From NCBI RefSeq assembly GCF_024978135.1, contig NZ_JANTEZ010000004.1:1-64000 (forward strand): DNA of 64,000 bases, given 5' to 3'. The DNA comes from Herbiconiux gentiana. Its GTDB lineage: Bacteria; Actinomycetota; Actinomycetes; Actinomycetales; Microbacteriaceae. Of this stretch, positions 36,364-45,380 are shown one piece after another. A program made the position numbers and the translations under genes. The notes beneath the pieces are model-generated. The model saw nothing but the letters and a program-made list of their open reading frames with translations. It made no database searches and had not been told where the DNA came from. Within the stretch, counting starts at the first letter, position 1. Each line of letters begins with the position of its first letter.

Positions 36364-36819
36364 TCAGCGCGCGGCGCGGCGCTCCGCGGCCTCGAGGCGT
36401 ACCGCCGAGCGCAGGGCGGCCCGCGCGCGTCGGCGGTCGCCGGAGGCGTCGTACGCGAGGCCGAGCCGGAACCACGCCCGCCAGCTCGTCTCGTCCTGCT
36501 CCACCGCGGACTTCCAGCGGCCGAAGTCGGCGTCGGCCGCCTCCCGCTCGGGGCGGCCGCTCGTGCGCTTGGGCAGGTCGTCGGGCGGCAGCTCGCCCTC
36601 GCGGTCCATGCGTTCGACGAGCTGCTCGGTGCGCACGCCGAACCAGAGCTCGCGGGCGAGCGCCCAGGCCCCGACGAGCGGCAGCGCGATCAGGGTCACC
36701 CCGATCACGACGGCGATCGGCTCGCCTGTGAGCACGAACATCACGGCGCGCTGCCCGACGAGCACCAGGTAGATCGCGAGCACGACCGCCATCACGATGG
36801 CGGCGATGCGCCCCTTCAC
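36364..36819 (-). CDS. Membrane protein with TPR-like C-terminus
   Basis: The 151-residue protein has two N-terminal helices (residues 5-27 and 35-57), a charged linker with GELPPDDLPKR, and an end that looks like one tetratricopeptide repeat (SWRAWFRLGLAYDASGDRRR). GTG 36819 overlaps the dapB stop as GTGA. No function is known. Longer frames upstream are dapB and GNAT shadows. Confidence 0.8.
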   Translation of the reverse strand: MKGRIAAIVMAVVLAIYLVLVGQRAVMFVLTGEPIAVVIGVTLIALPLVGAWALARELWFGVRTEQLVERMDREGELPPDDLPKRTSGRPEREAADADFGRWKSAVEQDETSWRAWFRLGLAYDASGDRRRARAALRSAVRLEAAERRAAR

Positions 36820-37643
36820 GGGGTCACGCTGGTGGCGGTGGCCGCCTGACCCGACACGTTCTCGGGCCCGACGGGGGGCACCGCGGCACCCGACGAAGAC
36901 GCCCCGCCCGGCAGCCCCAGGTCGATCAGACTCTCCAGCCCCACCGTCACCCCCCGCGCGGTCGACGCGGCCCGCAGCGCCACCAGGATGCCCTGCGTGT
37001 ACGAGCTCTGCGAGATCGTCTCGTGCGTCAGCGTCAGCACCTCGCCGGTGCCGCCGAAGATCACGTCCTGCTTGGCGACGACCCCCGCCAGCCGCAGGCT
37101 GTGCACCGGGATGCTCGCGACCTGCTGCCCGCGGGCGCGCTGGTCGGTGTGCGGCGCGGCGACGGGTCCGCGCGCGCCCCGGGCGGCCGTCATCAGCTCG
37201 GCCGTGCGCACGGCCGTGCCCGAGGGCGAGTCGACCTTGCGGGCGGCGTGCGCCTCCACGATCTCGATCGAGTCGTAGAACCGCGCCGCCATCGTGGCGA
37301 ACGAGGTGGCGAGCACCGAGCCCAGCGAGAAGTTCGGGATGACCACCACGCCGTTCGCCGGCTCGTCGCCCAGCAGGCGCTTCAGCCCGGCGACCCGGTC
37401 GGCCGACCAGCCCGAGGTTCCGATGAGCACGTTGCGCCCGTTGGTCAGGGCGTACTCGACGATCTTCTGGCTCACCCCGGGCACGGTCACGTCGACCACG
37501 ACGTCGGCGACCAGCATCTCCGAGAGCTCGCTGGCCGAACCGAGCGAGGCGACGAGCTCGAACTCCGGATGCTCGGACACGATGCCCGCCACCAGTCGGC
37601 CGAGCTTTCCCGTTGCGCCGACGACGGCCACCTTCACAGTCAT
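36816..37643 (-). CDS. dapB: 4-hydroxy-tetrahydrodipicolinate reductase
   Basis: The 275-residue enzyme makes tetrahydrodipicolinate for lysine and diaminopimelate. NAD(P)-binding GATGKLG lies at residues 9-15, and the catalytic HAARKVDSPSGTA contains His, Lys and the SGT substrate loop. The C-terminal 25 residues (after GLPGG) are an extra Ser/Gly/Pro tail. It couples to the downstream membrane protein gene. No dapA is adjacent. Confidence 0.95.
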   Translation of the reverse strand: MTVKVAVVGATGKLGRLVAGIVSEHPEFELVASLGSASELSEMLVADVVVDVTVPGVSQKIVEYALTNGRNVLIGTSGWSADRVAGLKRLLGDEPANGVVVIPNFSLGSVLATSFATMAARFYDSIEIVEAHAARKVDSPSGTAVRTAELMTAARGARGPVAAPHTDQRARGQQVASIPVHSLRLAGVVAKQDVIFGGTGEVLTLTHETISQSSYTQGILVALRAASTARGVTVGLESLIDLGLPGGASSSGAAVPPVGPENVSGQAATATSVTP

Positions 37644-37652
37644 CCCCCCAAC

Positions 37653-38159
37653 CTACCCGGCGCCGTCGGACGGGGCGTCGCCGAGCGGCTTGCGGTACCA
37701 CCGCGTGGCGTTGGGGTTGTCGTTGTAGGGCTCGGTGGGCACGAAGCCGGTGCGGGCGTACAGCCTCGCCGCGGCCTCCAGGGTGTGGTGCGTGTCGAGC
37801 ACGAGCTCGGTGGCTCCGAGCCTCCGGGCGCTGTCTTCGAGGGCGTCGAGGAGCGTGACGCTCCAGCCGCGCCCGCGGGTCGCCGGGTCGAGCCACACGT
37901 GCTTCACCTCGGCGCGCACGGCGCCGCCGTCGCGGGCGGGGTCGGGCGTGAGCATCCGGATGCCGCCGCAGCCCACCGGCCGGCCGGAGTCGTCGTCGAC
38001 CACGAGGAACACGCCCCGTGAGCCGTCGAACTGCTCGGGCGCCGGCAGGGTCACCGTGTAGCCGCCCGCCTGCGGGAATGCGGCCGAGCGGAACGCGAAG
38101 TAGTCGCGCAGCAGCTGCTGCTCAGCGGGCTGCGACACGTCGCCCGGGCGAACGCGCAT
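37653..38159 (-). CDS. GNAT-family acetyltransferase
   Basis: The 168-residue protein has the acetyl-CoA binding motif EVKHVWLDPATRGRGWSVTL near the middle, with beta-strands around and an ARLYARTGFVPTEPYNDNPN end typical of GNAT. The usual R/Q-x-x-G-x-G/A is RGRGWS. Substrate unknown. It sits between dapB and the phosphatase gene, 9 bp before dapB. Confidence 0.88.
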   Translation of the reverse strand: MRVRPGDVSQPAEQQLLRDYFAFRSAAFPQAGGYTVTLPAPEQFDGSRGVFLVVDDDSGRPVGCGGIRMLTPDPARDGGAVRAEVKHVWLDPATRGRGWSVTLLDALEDSARRLGATELVLDTHHTLEAAARLYARTGFVPTEPYNDNPNATRWYRKPLGDAPSDGAG

Positions 38160-38198
38160 CAGGTCCCCTCGATGCGCATCAGATGCACCGGATGCGCA

Positions 38199-38801
38199 TC
38201 AGTACGGCTGCGGGTCGTTCATGCCTGTGCGCAGCTCCACCGGCAGGTGACCGAGGTCGTTGAAGGCGACGAGCTCGGGCAGGCGCCCGGTCTTCCAGCG
38301 CAGGATGGTGAGCCCGGCGTGCGCCTGGTTGAGGCCGGCCCAGCGCCACTCCGGCGCATCCATCGCCTCGCGCACGAACCAGGCGATCACGAAGTTGTGC
38401 GTGATCAGCAGGTCGTGGCTGGAGTCGCGGGAGGGCGTCAGGAACTCGGACACCGCATCCGCCATCTGGGCCCGGCCGGCCTCGACCTCGTCGTCGGTGA
38501 CGGAGTTGAAGAAGGGCTCGAAGGTGTGGGGCATCTGCGGCGAGTAGCCGGTGGGCACGCAGTCGAACAGCAGCGCGCTCGGCTGCGGGTCGAGGGCGGG
38601 CAGGTGCTCCGACATGATCTGCGCGGTCTGCTCGGCGCGCTGCAGCGGCGAGTGCCGCACCGAATCGAAGGGCACTCCCCCGAGCCGGTCGGCGATGAGG
38701 CGCGCCTGGCGCTGGCCGCGCGGCGAGAGCGGGCCGTCGGCGACCCCGTGCTCGGCGTCGAGCTGCTCGCCGTGCCGCACGAGGTAGAGCGTGTGACCCA
38801 T
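38199..38801 (-). CDS. Histidine phosphatase family protein
   Basis: The 200-residue protein has RHGE at residues 9-12 (LYLVRHGEQLDAEHG) and the second His in LLITHNFVIAW, the two catalytic histidines of the phosphoglycerate-mutase branch. ATG 38801 abuts the M16 stop in a TGATG junction. Substrate is unknown. Confidence 0.92.
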   Translation of the reverse strand: MGHTLYLVRHGEQLDAEHGVADGPLSPRGQRQARLIADRLGGVPFDSVRHSPLQRAEQTAQIMSEHLPALDPQPSALLFDCVPTGYSPQMPHTFEPFFNSVTDDEVEAGRAQMADAVSEFLTPSRDSSHDLLITHNFVIAWFVREAMDAPEWRWAGLNQAHAGLTILRWKTGRLPELVAFNDLGHLPVELRTGMNDPQPY

Positions 38802-40162
38802 CAGGCTCCCACCGTCGTGGCGAAGGCGTCCTCGGTGATCGGGCCGACCGCCGCGATGCTCACCGAGCCCTCGAGCAGGGTGGCCGCCAGCTGCTGCACG
38901 TCGTTCTCGGTCACCTCGGACAGGCGGCGCACGCTCTCGTCGAGGTCGACGAACTCGCCGACGGTCAGCTCGCTGCGACCGAGGCGCGACATGCGGGTGT
39001 CGCTGTCCTCGAGGGCGAGCGCGGCCGATCCCGAGAGCTGGCCGAAGGCGCGGCGCAGCTCGTCGGCGGTGATGCCGTCGTCGGCGAGGCGGCGCAGCTC
39101 CGACAGCATGAGCTCGGTCACCGCGCCCTCGCGTCCCGGCGTGCATCCGGCATACATCAGGAAGATGCCCGCGTCGGAGTAGCTCGGCGCGTAGGAGTAG
39201 ACCGAGTACGCCAGGCCCCGGCGCTCGCGCACCTCCTGGAACAGGCGCGACGACATGCCCCCGCCGAACACCGAGTTGAGCACGGCCATCACGGTGCGGC
39301 GGTCGTCGGTGGCCACGATGCCGGGCAGCCCCACCATCACGCTGGCCTGCTCGGTGGGCTTGGTGACGACGGTGAGCGGATGGCCCGTGTCGAGCGCGAC
39401 GGGCGTCGACGAGCGGCGCGCACGCGGGGTGGCGGGGGTGCTGAGATCCCACTCCGAGCGCCCGAGCGACTCGATGACTGCGGCGACCAGCACGTCGTGG
39501 TCGACGGCTCCGGCCGCAGAGACCACGAGGTCGTTGGGCCGGTAGGCGGCCCGGTAGTGCTCCCAGACGGCCTCACGGGTGACCGCGCGAATGGCCTCGG
39601 GGGTGCCGCCGACGGGTCGGCCGAGCGGATGCCCGCCCAGCACGGCCTCGAACAGGCGCTCGCCCGCGACGTCCGAGGGGTCGTCCTCCGCCATGGCGAG
39701 CTCCTCGAGGATGACGCCGCGCTCGGTCTCGAACTCGACCGGGTCGAGGAGGGCGGAGGTCACCATGTCGGAGAGCACGTCGACCGCCATCGGCAGGTCG
39801 GCGTCGCGCACCTTGGCGTAGTAGCAGGTGTACTCCTTGCTGGTGACGGCGTTGTGCTCGCCGCCCACGGAGTCGAAGGCGATCGCGATGTCGAGCGCGG
39901 TGCGGCTCGGCGTGCCCTTGAACAGCAGGTGCTCGAGGAAGTGGGTGGAGCCGTAGCGCGAGGGCGTGGAGCCGACCGCGCCGAGCTCGTCGCGGGAGCC
40001 GGCGGCGACCCAGTAGCCGATGGTCGCCGAGCGCGAGCCCGGGATGTGCTCGGTCAGGATGCGCACACCGCTCGGGAGGATCGTTCGCCGCACCAGCCCT
40101 TCGGCGGCGGTGCCGATCGAGAGTTCCGGGAGGTCGAGCGGGAGGTTCACGGCGCTGTTCAT
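38801..40162 (-). CDS. M16-family zinc metallopeptidase
   Basis: The 453-residue peptidase has the inverted zinc motif HFLEH (His74, Glu77, His78) and a downstream glutamate in ETERGVILEELAMAEDD, so it is catalytically competent. The PqqL/processing-peptidase-like layout includes the second half with FGGGMSSRLFQEVRERRG. ATG 40162 was chosen over an in-frame upstream ATG that would add an odd, low-complexity N-terminus. It follows pnp across a terminator, a common order. Confidence 0.92.
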   Translation of the reverse strand: MNSAVNLPLDLPELSIGTAAEGLVRRTILPSGVRILTEHIPGSRSATIGYWVAAGSRDELGAVGSTPSRYGSTHFLEHLLFKGTPSRTALDIAIAFDSVGGEHNAVTSKEYTCYYAKVRDADLPMAVDVLSDMVTSALLDPVEFETERGVILEELAMAEDDPSDVAGERLFEAVLGGHPLGRPVGGTPEAIRAVTREAVWEHYRAAYRPNDLVVSAAGAVDHDVLVAAVIESLGRSEWDLSTPATPRARRSSTPVALDTGHPLTVVTKPTEQASVMVGLPGIVATDDRRTVMAVLNSVFGGGMSSRLFQEVRERRGLAYSVYSYAPSYSDAGIFLMYAGCTPGREGAVTELMLSELRRLADDGITADELRRAFGQLSGSAALALEDSDTRMSRLGRSELTVGEFVDLDESVRRLSEVTENDVQQLAATLLEGSVSIAAVGPITEDAFATTVGA

Positions 40163-40215
40163 CTCCGCCAGCCTATCCCGCCCTCCCCGAACGCCGGCTG
40201 ACGGCGCCCCGGGCC

Positions 40216-40255
40216 ACGGATGCACGGACGACGGATGCACAGACGACGGATGCCC
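40216..40255. repeat. 15-bp direct repeats ACGGATGCAC-GACG
   Basis: Units at 40216-40230 and 40231-40245 differ by one base (ACGGATGCAC then GGACG or AGACG) and a third, changed after ACGGATGC, begins at 40246 and feeds into the terminator stem. The 15-bp period and placement suggest slippage next to the hairpin. Confidence 0.7.
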
Positions 40256-40284
40256 GCCCCGGCGATCCGGGACGGGCATCCGTC
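40245..40284 (-). terminator. pnp terminator hairpin
   Basis: GACGGATGCCCGCCCCGG (40245-40262) pairs with CCGGGACGGGCATCCGTC (40267-40284) with one mismatch and a 4-nt loop. It lies 31 bases after the pnp stop on the minus strand. No T run follows. It separates pnp from the M16 peptidase gene. Confidence 0.75.
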
Positions 40285-40314
40285 ATTCAGGGCTGGAAGG
40301 CCCCGGTACTGCTA

Positions 40315-42585
40315 TCAGGCCTCGGCGGGAACCTCGACGGGCTCGCCGTCGGCGGTCTCGGAGATCACCGGAGCGAGCGACAGCTTTCCGCGGTCGTCGA
40401 TCTTCGTGATCTGCACCAGGATCTTCTGGCCGACGCCGAGCACGTCCTCGACGTTCTCGACCCGCTTGCCACCGGCGAGCTTGCGTACCTCGGAGATGTG
40501 CAGCAGGCCGTCCTTGCCCGGGAGCAGGGAGACGAACGCACCGAAGGTCGCGAGCTTCACGACGGTGCCGAGGAACTGCTCACCGACCTCGGGGTTCTGC
40601 GGGTTCGCGATGGCGTTGACCTGCTGGCGCGCGGCCTCGGCCGAGGGGCCGTCGACGGCGCCGATGTAGACGGTGCCGTCCTCCTCGATGGAGATGTCGG
40701 CGCCGGTCTCGTCCTGGATCGCGTTGATCGTCTTGCCCTTCGGGCCGATCAGCTCACCGATCTTGTCGACGGGGATCTGCACCGAGATGACGCGCGGCGC
40801 GGTGGGCGCCAGCTCGTCGGGCTCGTCGATCGCGGCGTTCAGCACCGAGAGGATCGCGTCGCGCGCGGCCTTCGCCTGCTTCAGCGCACCGTCGAGCACG
40901 GCGGTGGGGATGCCGTCGAGCTTGGTGTCGAGCTGGATCGCGGTGACGAACTCGCTCGTGCCGGCGACCTTGAAGTCCATGTCGCCGAGGGCGTCCTCCG
41001 CACCGAGGATGTCGGTGAGCGCCGCGTAGCGGGTCTCACCGTCGACCTCGTCGGAGACGAGGCCCATCGCGATGCCGGCGACCGGGGCGCGCAGGGGCAC
41101 ACCGGCGTTCAGCAGCGACAGGGTCGACGCGCAGACGGAGCCCATCGAGGTGGAGCCGTTGGACCCGAGGGCCTCGGACACCTGACGGATGGCGTAGGGG
41201 AACTCCTCGCGGCTCGGCAGCACCGGCACGAGGGCGCGCTCGGCGAGGAAGCCGTGCCCGATCTCGCGACGCTTCGGCGAACCGACGCGGCCGGTCTCAC
41301 CGGTCGAGTAGGGCGGGAAGTTGTAGTGGTGCAGGTAGCGCTTGTGCGTGATCGGCGACAGCGAGTCGATCTGCTGCTCCATCTTCAGCATGTTCAGCGT
41401 GGTGACACCCAGGATCTGGGTCTCGCCGCGCTGGAAGATGGCGGAGCCGTGCACGCGCGGGATGACCGCGACCTCGGCGTCGAGCGGGCGGATGTCGGCC
41501 AGGCCGCGCCCGTCGATGCGCACGCCGTCGCGGAGGATGCGGCCGCGGACGACCACCTTCGTGACGGACTTGTACGCGGCGGAGACCATCGGGGGCACGT
41601 CGCCGCCGAGCTCGCCGGCCTCGACCTTGGCCTGGATGGCGGCCTTGACGCGCTCCTTGAGGGCGTCGTCGGCGTTCTGGCGCTCGGTCTTGTCGGCGAT
41701 CTGGTAGATGCCGACGAGCTCGTCGTAGGAGAGCTCGGCGACCGCGTCGTAGGCCTGCTGGGTGTAGGGCAGGAAGATCGGGTATTCCTTGATCTCCTTG
41801 GCGGCCTGATCGGCCAGCGACTTCTGCGCCTCGACGAGCTGCTTGATGAAGGGCTTGGCGGCCTCGAGGCCCTCGGCCACGACGGCCTCGTTCGGCTTGG
41901 TGGCGCCGCCCTTGATCAGGTTCCAGCTGTTCTCGGTGGCCTCGGCCTCGACCATCATGATGGCGACGTCGGACGAGCCGTCGGAGTTCTCGACCACGCG
42001 GCCGGCGACGACGAGGTCGAACACCGCATCCTGCAGCTGCGAGAACTTGGGGAACGCGACCCACTGGTCGGGCTCGGTGCCGTAGCCCGGCATGAGCGCG
42101 AGGCGGATGCCGCCGATCGGGCCCGAGAAGGGCACACCCGAGATCTGGCTCGACGCGGAGGCCGCGTTGATGGCCAACGAGTCGTAGAACTCGTCGGGGG
42201 CGATGCTCAGCACGGTGATGACGACCTGCACCTCGTTGCGGAGGCCGGTGATGAACGACGGGCGCAGGGGCCGGTCGATCAGACGGCAGACGAGGATCGC
42301 CTCGGTGGAGGGGCGGCCCTCACGACGGAAGAACGAGCCGGGGATCTTGCCGGCGGCGTAGCTGCGCTCCTCGACGTCGATCGTCAGCGGGAAGAAGTCG
42401 AAGTTGTCTTTCGGGTGCTTGCCGATGCTCGTGGCGCTCAGCAGCATGGTGTCGTCGTCGAGGTAGGCGGCGACTGCTCCCTGGGCCTGCTGCGCGAGGC
42501 GGCCGGTCTCGAAGCGGACGGTGCGCTTGCCGTACTTGCCGTTGTCGATGACGGCTTCGGCGAACTTGATCTCAGGACCTTCCAA
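40315..42585 (-). CDS. pnp: Polynucleotide phosphorylase
   Basis: The 756-residue enzyme degrades RNA phosphorolytically. It has two RNase PH domains, a linking helical domain, and C-terminal KH ([20 protein letters not shown]) and S1 ([19 protein letters not shown]) domains, in normal order. Phosphate-binding [13 protein letters not shown] in the second PH domain is intact. In actinobacteria this protein was once called guanosine pentaphosphate synthetase. The 250-bp 5' region is rich in stem-like repeats. It is followed by a terminator and the M16 peptidase gene. Confidence 0.97.
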   Translation of the reverse strand: MEGPEIKFAEAVIDNGKYGKRTVRFETGRLAQQAQGAVAAYLDDDTMLLSATSIGKHPKDNFDFFPLTIDVEERSYAAGKIPGSFFRREGRPSTEAILVCRLIDRPLRPSFITGLRNEVQVVITVLSIAPDEFYDSLAINAASASSQISGVPFSGPIGGIRLALMPGYGTEPDQWVAFPKFSQLQDAVFDLVVAGRVVENSDGSSDVAIMMVEAEATENSWNLIKGGATKPNEAVVAEGLEAAKPFIKQLVEAQKSLADQAAKEIKEYPIFLPYTQQAYDAVAELSYDELVGIYQIADKTERQNADDALKERVKAAIQAKVEAGELGGDVPPMVSAAYKSVTKVVVRGRILRDGVRIDGRGLADIRPLDAEVAVIPRVHGSAIFQRGETQILGVTTLNMLKMEQQIDSLSPITHKRYLHHYNFPPYSTGETGRVGSPKRREIGHGFLAERALVPVLPSREEFPYAIRQVSEALGSNGSTSMGSVCASTLSLLNAGVPLRAPVAGIAMGLVSDEVDGETRYAALTDILGAEDALGDMDFKVAGTSEFVTAIQLDTKLDGIPTAVLDGALKQAKAARDAILSVLNAAIDEPDELAPTAPRVISVQIPVDKIGELIGPKGKTINAIQDETGADISIEEDGTVYIGAVDGPSAEAARQQVNAIANPQNPEVGEQFLGTVVKLATFGAFVSLLPGKDGLLHISEVRKLAGGKRVENVEDVLGVGQKILVQITKIDDRGKLSLAPVISETADGEPVEVPAEA

Positions 42586-42838
42586 GAGGTCTTTCTCCTT
42601 TGTTTAGCGTCGCAGCCCCGTGTGGGCCACGACTCCTCGCGTCGGAGCGGCATGCTGTTCAACAGCACCTGCTGTTTAGCAGCACTGCTGTTCACAAGCA
42701 CAGCTGGTCACCAGTAGAAGGACTCCGGATGCACTCCGGAACGCCACCACCGAGGACCAGCTTCTCGATCCTCAGGGATCGGCCCGCTCTCGACCTCCTC
42801 AGTCTATCAGTCCGGGTCCGGATCCCCGCGGTGGCGCG
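42586..42838 (-). promoter_or_regulatory. pnp 5' region with CAGCA repeats and hairpins
   Basis: This 253-bp stretch is the longest gene-free interval in the window. In the transcript sense it holds a TAGACT box near 42800, hairpins GATCCCTGAGGATC and CCGGAGTGCATCCGG, then GAACAGCA, TAAACAGCA and GAACAGCA in close repeat with TGCTGTT facing them, and AAAGGAGAAAGA just before pnp. PNPase 5' leaders are often cut by RNase III and repressed by the enzyme, so autoregulation is plausible. No gene is seen on either strand. Confidence 0.5.
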
Positions 42839-43420
42839 CTAGAGCAGGATCTCGAGCCGTCGCGCGCGCTCGGCGCCCGTCACGGTGACGGGGACCGTCG
42901 CGGCCACCCGCTCGCCCGGCAGCTCGCCGAGCATCCGGTGCACCCGCTCGTCGACCTCGCGCGGCACGAAGCCGACCCGGTGCACGCCGCCCGCGTCGTC
43001 GAGGAGATCGACGGCGACCCGCAGCTCGCGGCCGAGCCAGCGACTGGCGTCGTCGGTGAGCACGGCCCGCACGGTGCGGGACTTCGCCACCGCGGCCTCG
43101 ATGGCGGTCTGCCGCCGCTCGCTCTCGACGACGCGGGTGCTGACCGGCACCTCGCCGAGGCCGGGGAACGGCACTAGGTCGACGCCGCTCAGGTCGTGCC
43201 GGGAGTTCTCGCTGTCGTGCCCCTTCCGGCGCAGCAGCGGGACGATCAGCGCCAGCGCCGCCGCGACGGCGATCGCAAGCAGCAGCACGGAGGCGATCGG
43301 TCCGAGAACCGGCAGCTCGGGTCGGGCCACCAGGCTGGCGGCCATCGCCGCCACCAGCACGACGGCGAACAGCAGCGCCTCCCAGCGCCAGAGCGGCTTG
43401 AAGCGGCGACGGGTCTGCAT
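42839..43420 (-). CDS. Membrane protein at the end of the type III PKS operon
   Basis: The 193-residue protein has two helices (residues 13-33 and 37-60), then a soluble domain with SGVDLVPFPGLGEVPVSTRV and VRAVLTDDASRWLGRELRV, and a C-terminus with VTVTGAERARRLEILL. The start is 5 bp after the methyltransferase stop on the same strand, so it is probably in the operon. No family is recognised. It may be unrelated to polyketide chemistry. Confidence 0.75.
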   Translation of the reverse strand: MQTRRRFKPLWRWEALLFAVVLVAAMAASLVARPELPVLGPIASVLLLAIAVAAALALIVPLLRRKGHDSENSRHDLSGVDLVPFPGLGEVPVSTRVVESERRQTAIEAAVAKSRTVRAVLTDDASRWLGRELRVAVDLLDDAGGVHRVGFVPREVDERVHRMLGELPGERVAATVPVTVTGAERARRLEILL

Positions 43421-43425
43421 GATCT

Positions 43426-44181
43426 CTACTCTGCCGTACCGGCGGCCTCGGGTTTGGCGGCGTAGCTCAGCAGCAGGCGGTAGGGCGACTGCGACTCGAC
43501 CGTCCAGCCGCGCCGGGCGACCACGGCGAGCTCCCCCTCGGTGTAGCTGCGGCGGATCGAGGTGAGCCCGTCCTCCCGCAGGAAGGAGTGGCGGAACACC
43601 GGCAGGGGAAGCGCGGTCAGCAGCCAGTAGGCCGCGTACGCGCCTCGGCTGCGGCGGATGTCGCTGTGGATCGCGAGGCCACGGGTGAGCAGCTCGCAGT
43701 CGACCAGCAGGTCCTCGAGCTCGACGGGCGTGAGGTGGTGCAGCACGTGGTTGGAGATGACGAAGTCCCAGCGCTGGGCGACGTCGACGAATTGGGAGCT
43801 GGTCGCGCGGGCGAAGCGCACGCCGTCGGGGTTGGGGGCGTCCTGGGCCGCGGCGATGGCCCGCGCATCCGGATCGATGCCGACGACGGTGAGCTGCAGG
43901 CCGTCGCGCTTCGCCCAGCGCGCGAGGGCCCGGGCGATGTCGCCGCCGCCGCAGCCGACGTCGAGCAGCGTCGAGGGCTCGGTGGCCGACAGCAGCGGGC
44001 GGATGCGCTCGGAGTAGGTGCCGTGCCAGCCGGCGACGAGCCGGTTCATGGTGCGGAACTGCCGGTAGGTGCGGGCGAGCAGCTCGGGGTCGGCGTCGTC
44101 GTGGTCCATCAGCTCGCGCGCGTCGACGGCGCGCTTGCGGAGCGGCCGCGCGCCGGGGGGCTTGCGCTCGAGCCGGGCCAT
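43426..44181 (-). CDS. SAM-dependent methyltransferase of the PKS operon
   Basis: The 251-residue protein has motif I LLDVGCGGGDIARAL near residue 73, then VVGIDPDARAIAAAQ and DFVISNHVLHHLTP. The ATG shares a base with the PKS stop (TGATG), so the two are coupled. Type III PKS genes often travel with such a methyltransferase that alkylates a resorcinol, pyrone or phenol product. The substrate here is inferred, not seen. Confidence 0.9.
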   Translation of the reverse strand: MARLERKPPGARPLRKRAVDARELMDHDDADPELLARTYRQFRTMNRLVAGWHGTYSERIRPLLSATEPSTLLDVGCGGGDIARALARWAKRDGLQLTVVGIDPDARAIAAAQDAPNPDGVRFARATSSQFVDVAQRWDFVISNHVLHHLTPVELEDLLVDCELLTRGLAIHSDIRRSRGAYAAYWLLTALPLPVFRHSFLREDGLTSIRRSYTEGELAVVARRGWTVESQSPYRLLLSYAAKPEAAGTAE

Positions 44182-45335
44182 CAGCCGGCCGGCCTCAGCG
44201 TGAACAGGCCGGACTCGACGGTGAGCCCGGGGCCGAACGCCACGGCGCAGACCCGTTCCACCGGACGCGAGGCGGCGGGACGCGCATCCATCGTGCCCGT
44301 CACGAGCGCCTGGTCGAGGATCGCCTTCAGCACGAACAGCACGGTCGCGCTGGACATGTTGCCGAAGTCACGCAGCACCTCACGGGAGGGCGCGAGCTGA
44401 GCCGGGCTGAGCCCGAGGGTCTGCTCCACCCGGTCGAGGATGCTCCGGCCGCCGGGGTGGATCGCCCAGTGCGTCGCCGCGCCGGCGCCGGCCTCCCCGA
44501 GCAGCGGGTCGAGCGCGCTCCGGATGTTCTGCTCGATGATCTTCGGCACGTAGCTGGAGAGCACCATCTCGAAGCCGTGGTCGCCGATGGTCCAGGCCAT
44601 GTCGGCCTCGCCGTCGGGCACGACGGCGCTGGAGAACCGGTCGAGCTCGAGGCGCGGGTAGGCCGACTCGCCGGTCTCCCGGGCCGTCACGACGGCGGCG
44701 GCCGCCCCGTCGGCGAACACCGAGGAGGCCACGATCTGGTCGGGCTCGTTCGACGAGCGCACGTGGAGGGTGCACAGCTCGACGCAGACGACGAGCACGA
44801 CCGCGTCGGGGTCGGCGGCGCAGAACGCCGCGGCGATGCGCAGTGCGGGGAAGGCCGCGTAGCAGCCCATGAAGCCAACGTGATGGCGCTGCACGTCGTC
44901 GCGGAGACCGAGTTCGCGCTGCAGCGCCCAGTCGGGGCCGGGTGCGAAGAAGCCGGTGCACGAGGCGGTCACGACGTGGGTGACGTCGGCCGCCGTGATG
45001 CCGGGCGCGAGCGCGTCGATCGCCCGTCTCGCCGCGGTCACCGCGAGGCCGGGCGCGTGCTCGACGTAGAGCCGGTTGCGCTCCCCCGTCGACGGCGACG
45101 AGAACGCCCCGGTCGCCGGGTCGACGAACAGCTCGGTGGGCGCGCTGCCGTCGGCGGCCAGCTCGTCGAGCACGGTGTGCCGGGTGCGGATGCCCGAGGA
45201 GTCGAACGACGTGGCGACGAGGCGCCGGCCTAGCCGGGTCAGCTCGGGCTGCGCGGCGAACAGCTCGCGCACCCGCTCCTGAGCGAGCTCGGTGGGGGGC
45301 ACGGCCGTTTGGATGGATCTGATGCTCGCGGCCAT
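44181..45335 (-). CDS. Type III polyketide synthase
   Basis: The 384-residue enzyme has the complete triad: Cys126 (TASCTGFFAPGPDW), His293 (WAIHPGGRSIL) and Asn326 (DFGNMSSATVLF). It resembles bacterial alkylpyrone or alkylresorcinol synthases, which extend acyl-CoA or acyl-ACP starters with malonyl-CoA. ATG 45335 (MAASIRSIQTAVPP) was chosen over TTG 45347. It heads an operon with a methyltransferase and a membrane protein. The usual FAD-dependent oxidoreductase of larger clusters is missing nearby; an FMN reductase gene lies just upstream. The product is unknown. Confidence 0.92.
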   Translation of the reverse strand: MAASIRSIQTAVPPTELAQERVRELFAAQPELTRLGRRLVATSFDSSGIRTRHTVLDELAADGSAPTELFVDPATGAFSSPSTGERNRLYVEHAPGLAVTAARRAIDALAPGITAADVTHVVTASCTGFFAPGPDWALQRELGLRDDVQRHHVGFMGCYAAFPALRIAAAFCAADPDAVVLVVCVELCTLHVRSSNEPDQIVASSVFADGAAAAVVTARETGESAYPRLELDRFSSAVVPDGEADMAWTIGDHGFEMVLSSYVPKIIEQNIRSALDPLLGEAGAGAATHWAIHPGGRSILDRVEQTLGLSPAQLAPSREVLRDFGNMSSATVLFVLKAILDQALVTGTMDARPAASRPVERVCAVAFGPGLTVESGLFTLRPAG

Positions 45336-45380
45336 CTGCTCATACAAGCACGTTCATCCGCGCCGCGCCCCGGGGTTGCG

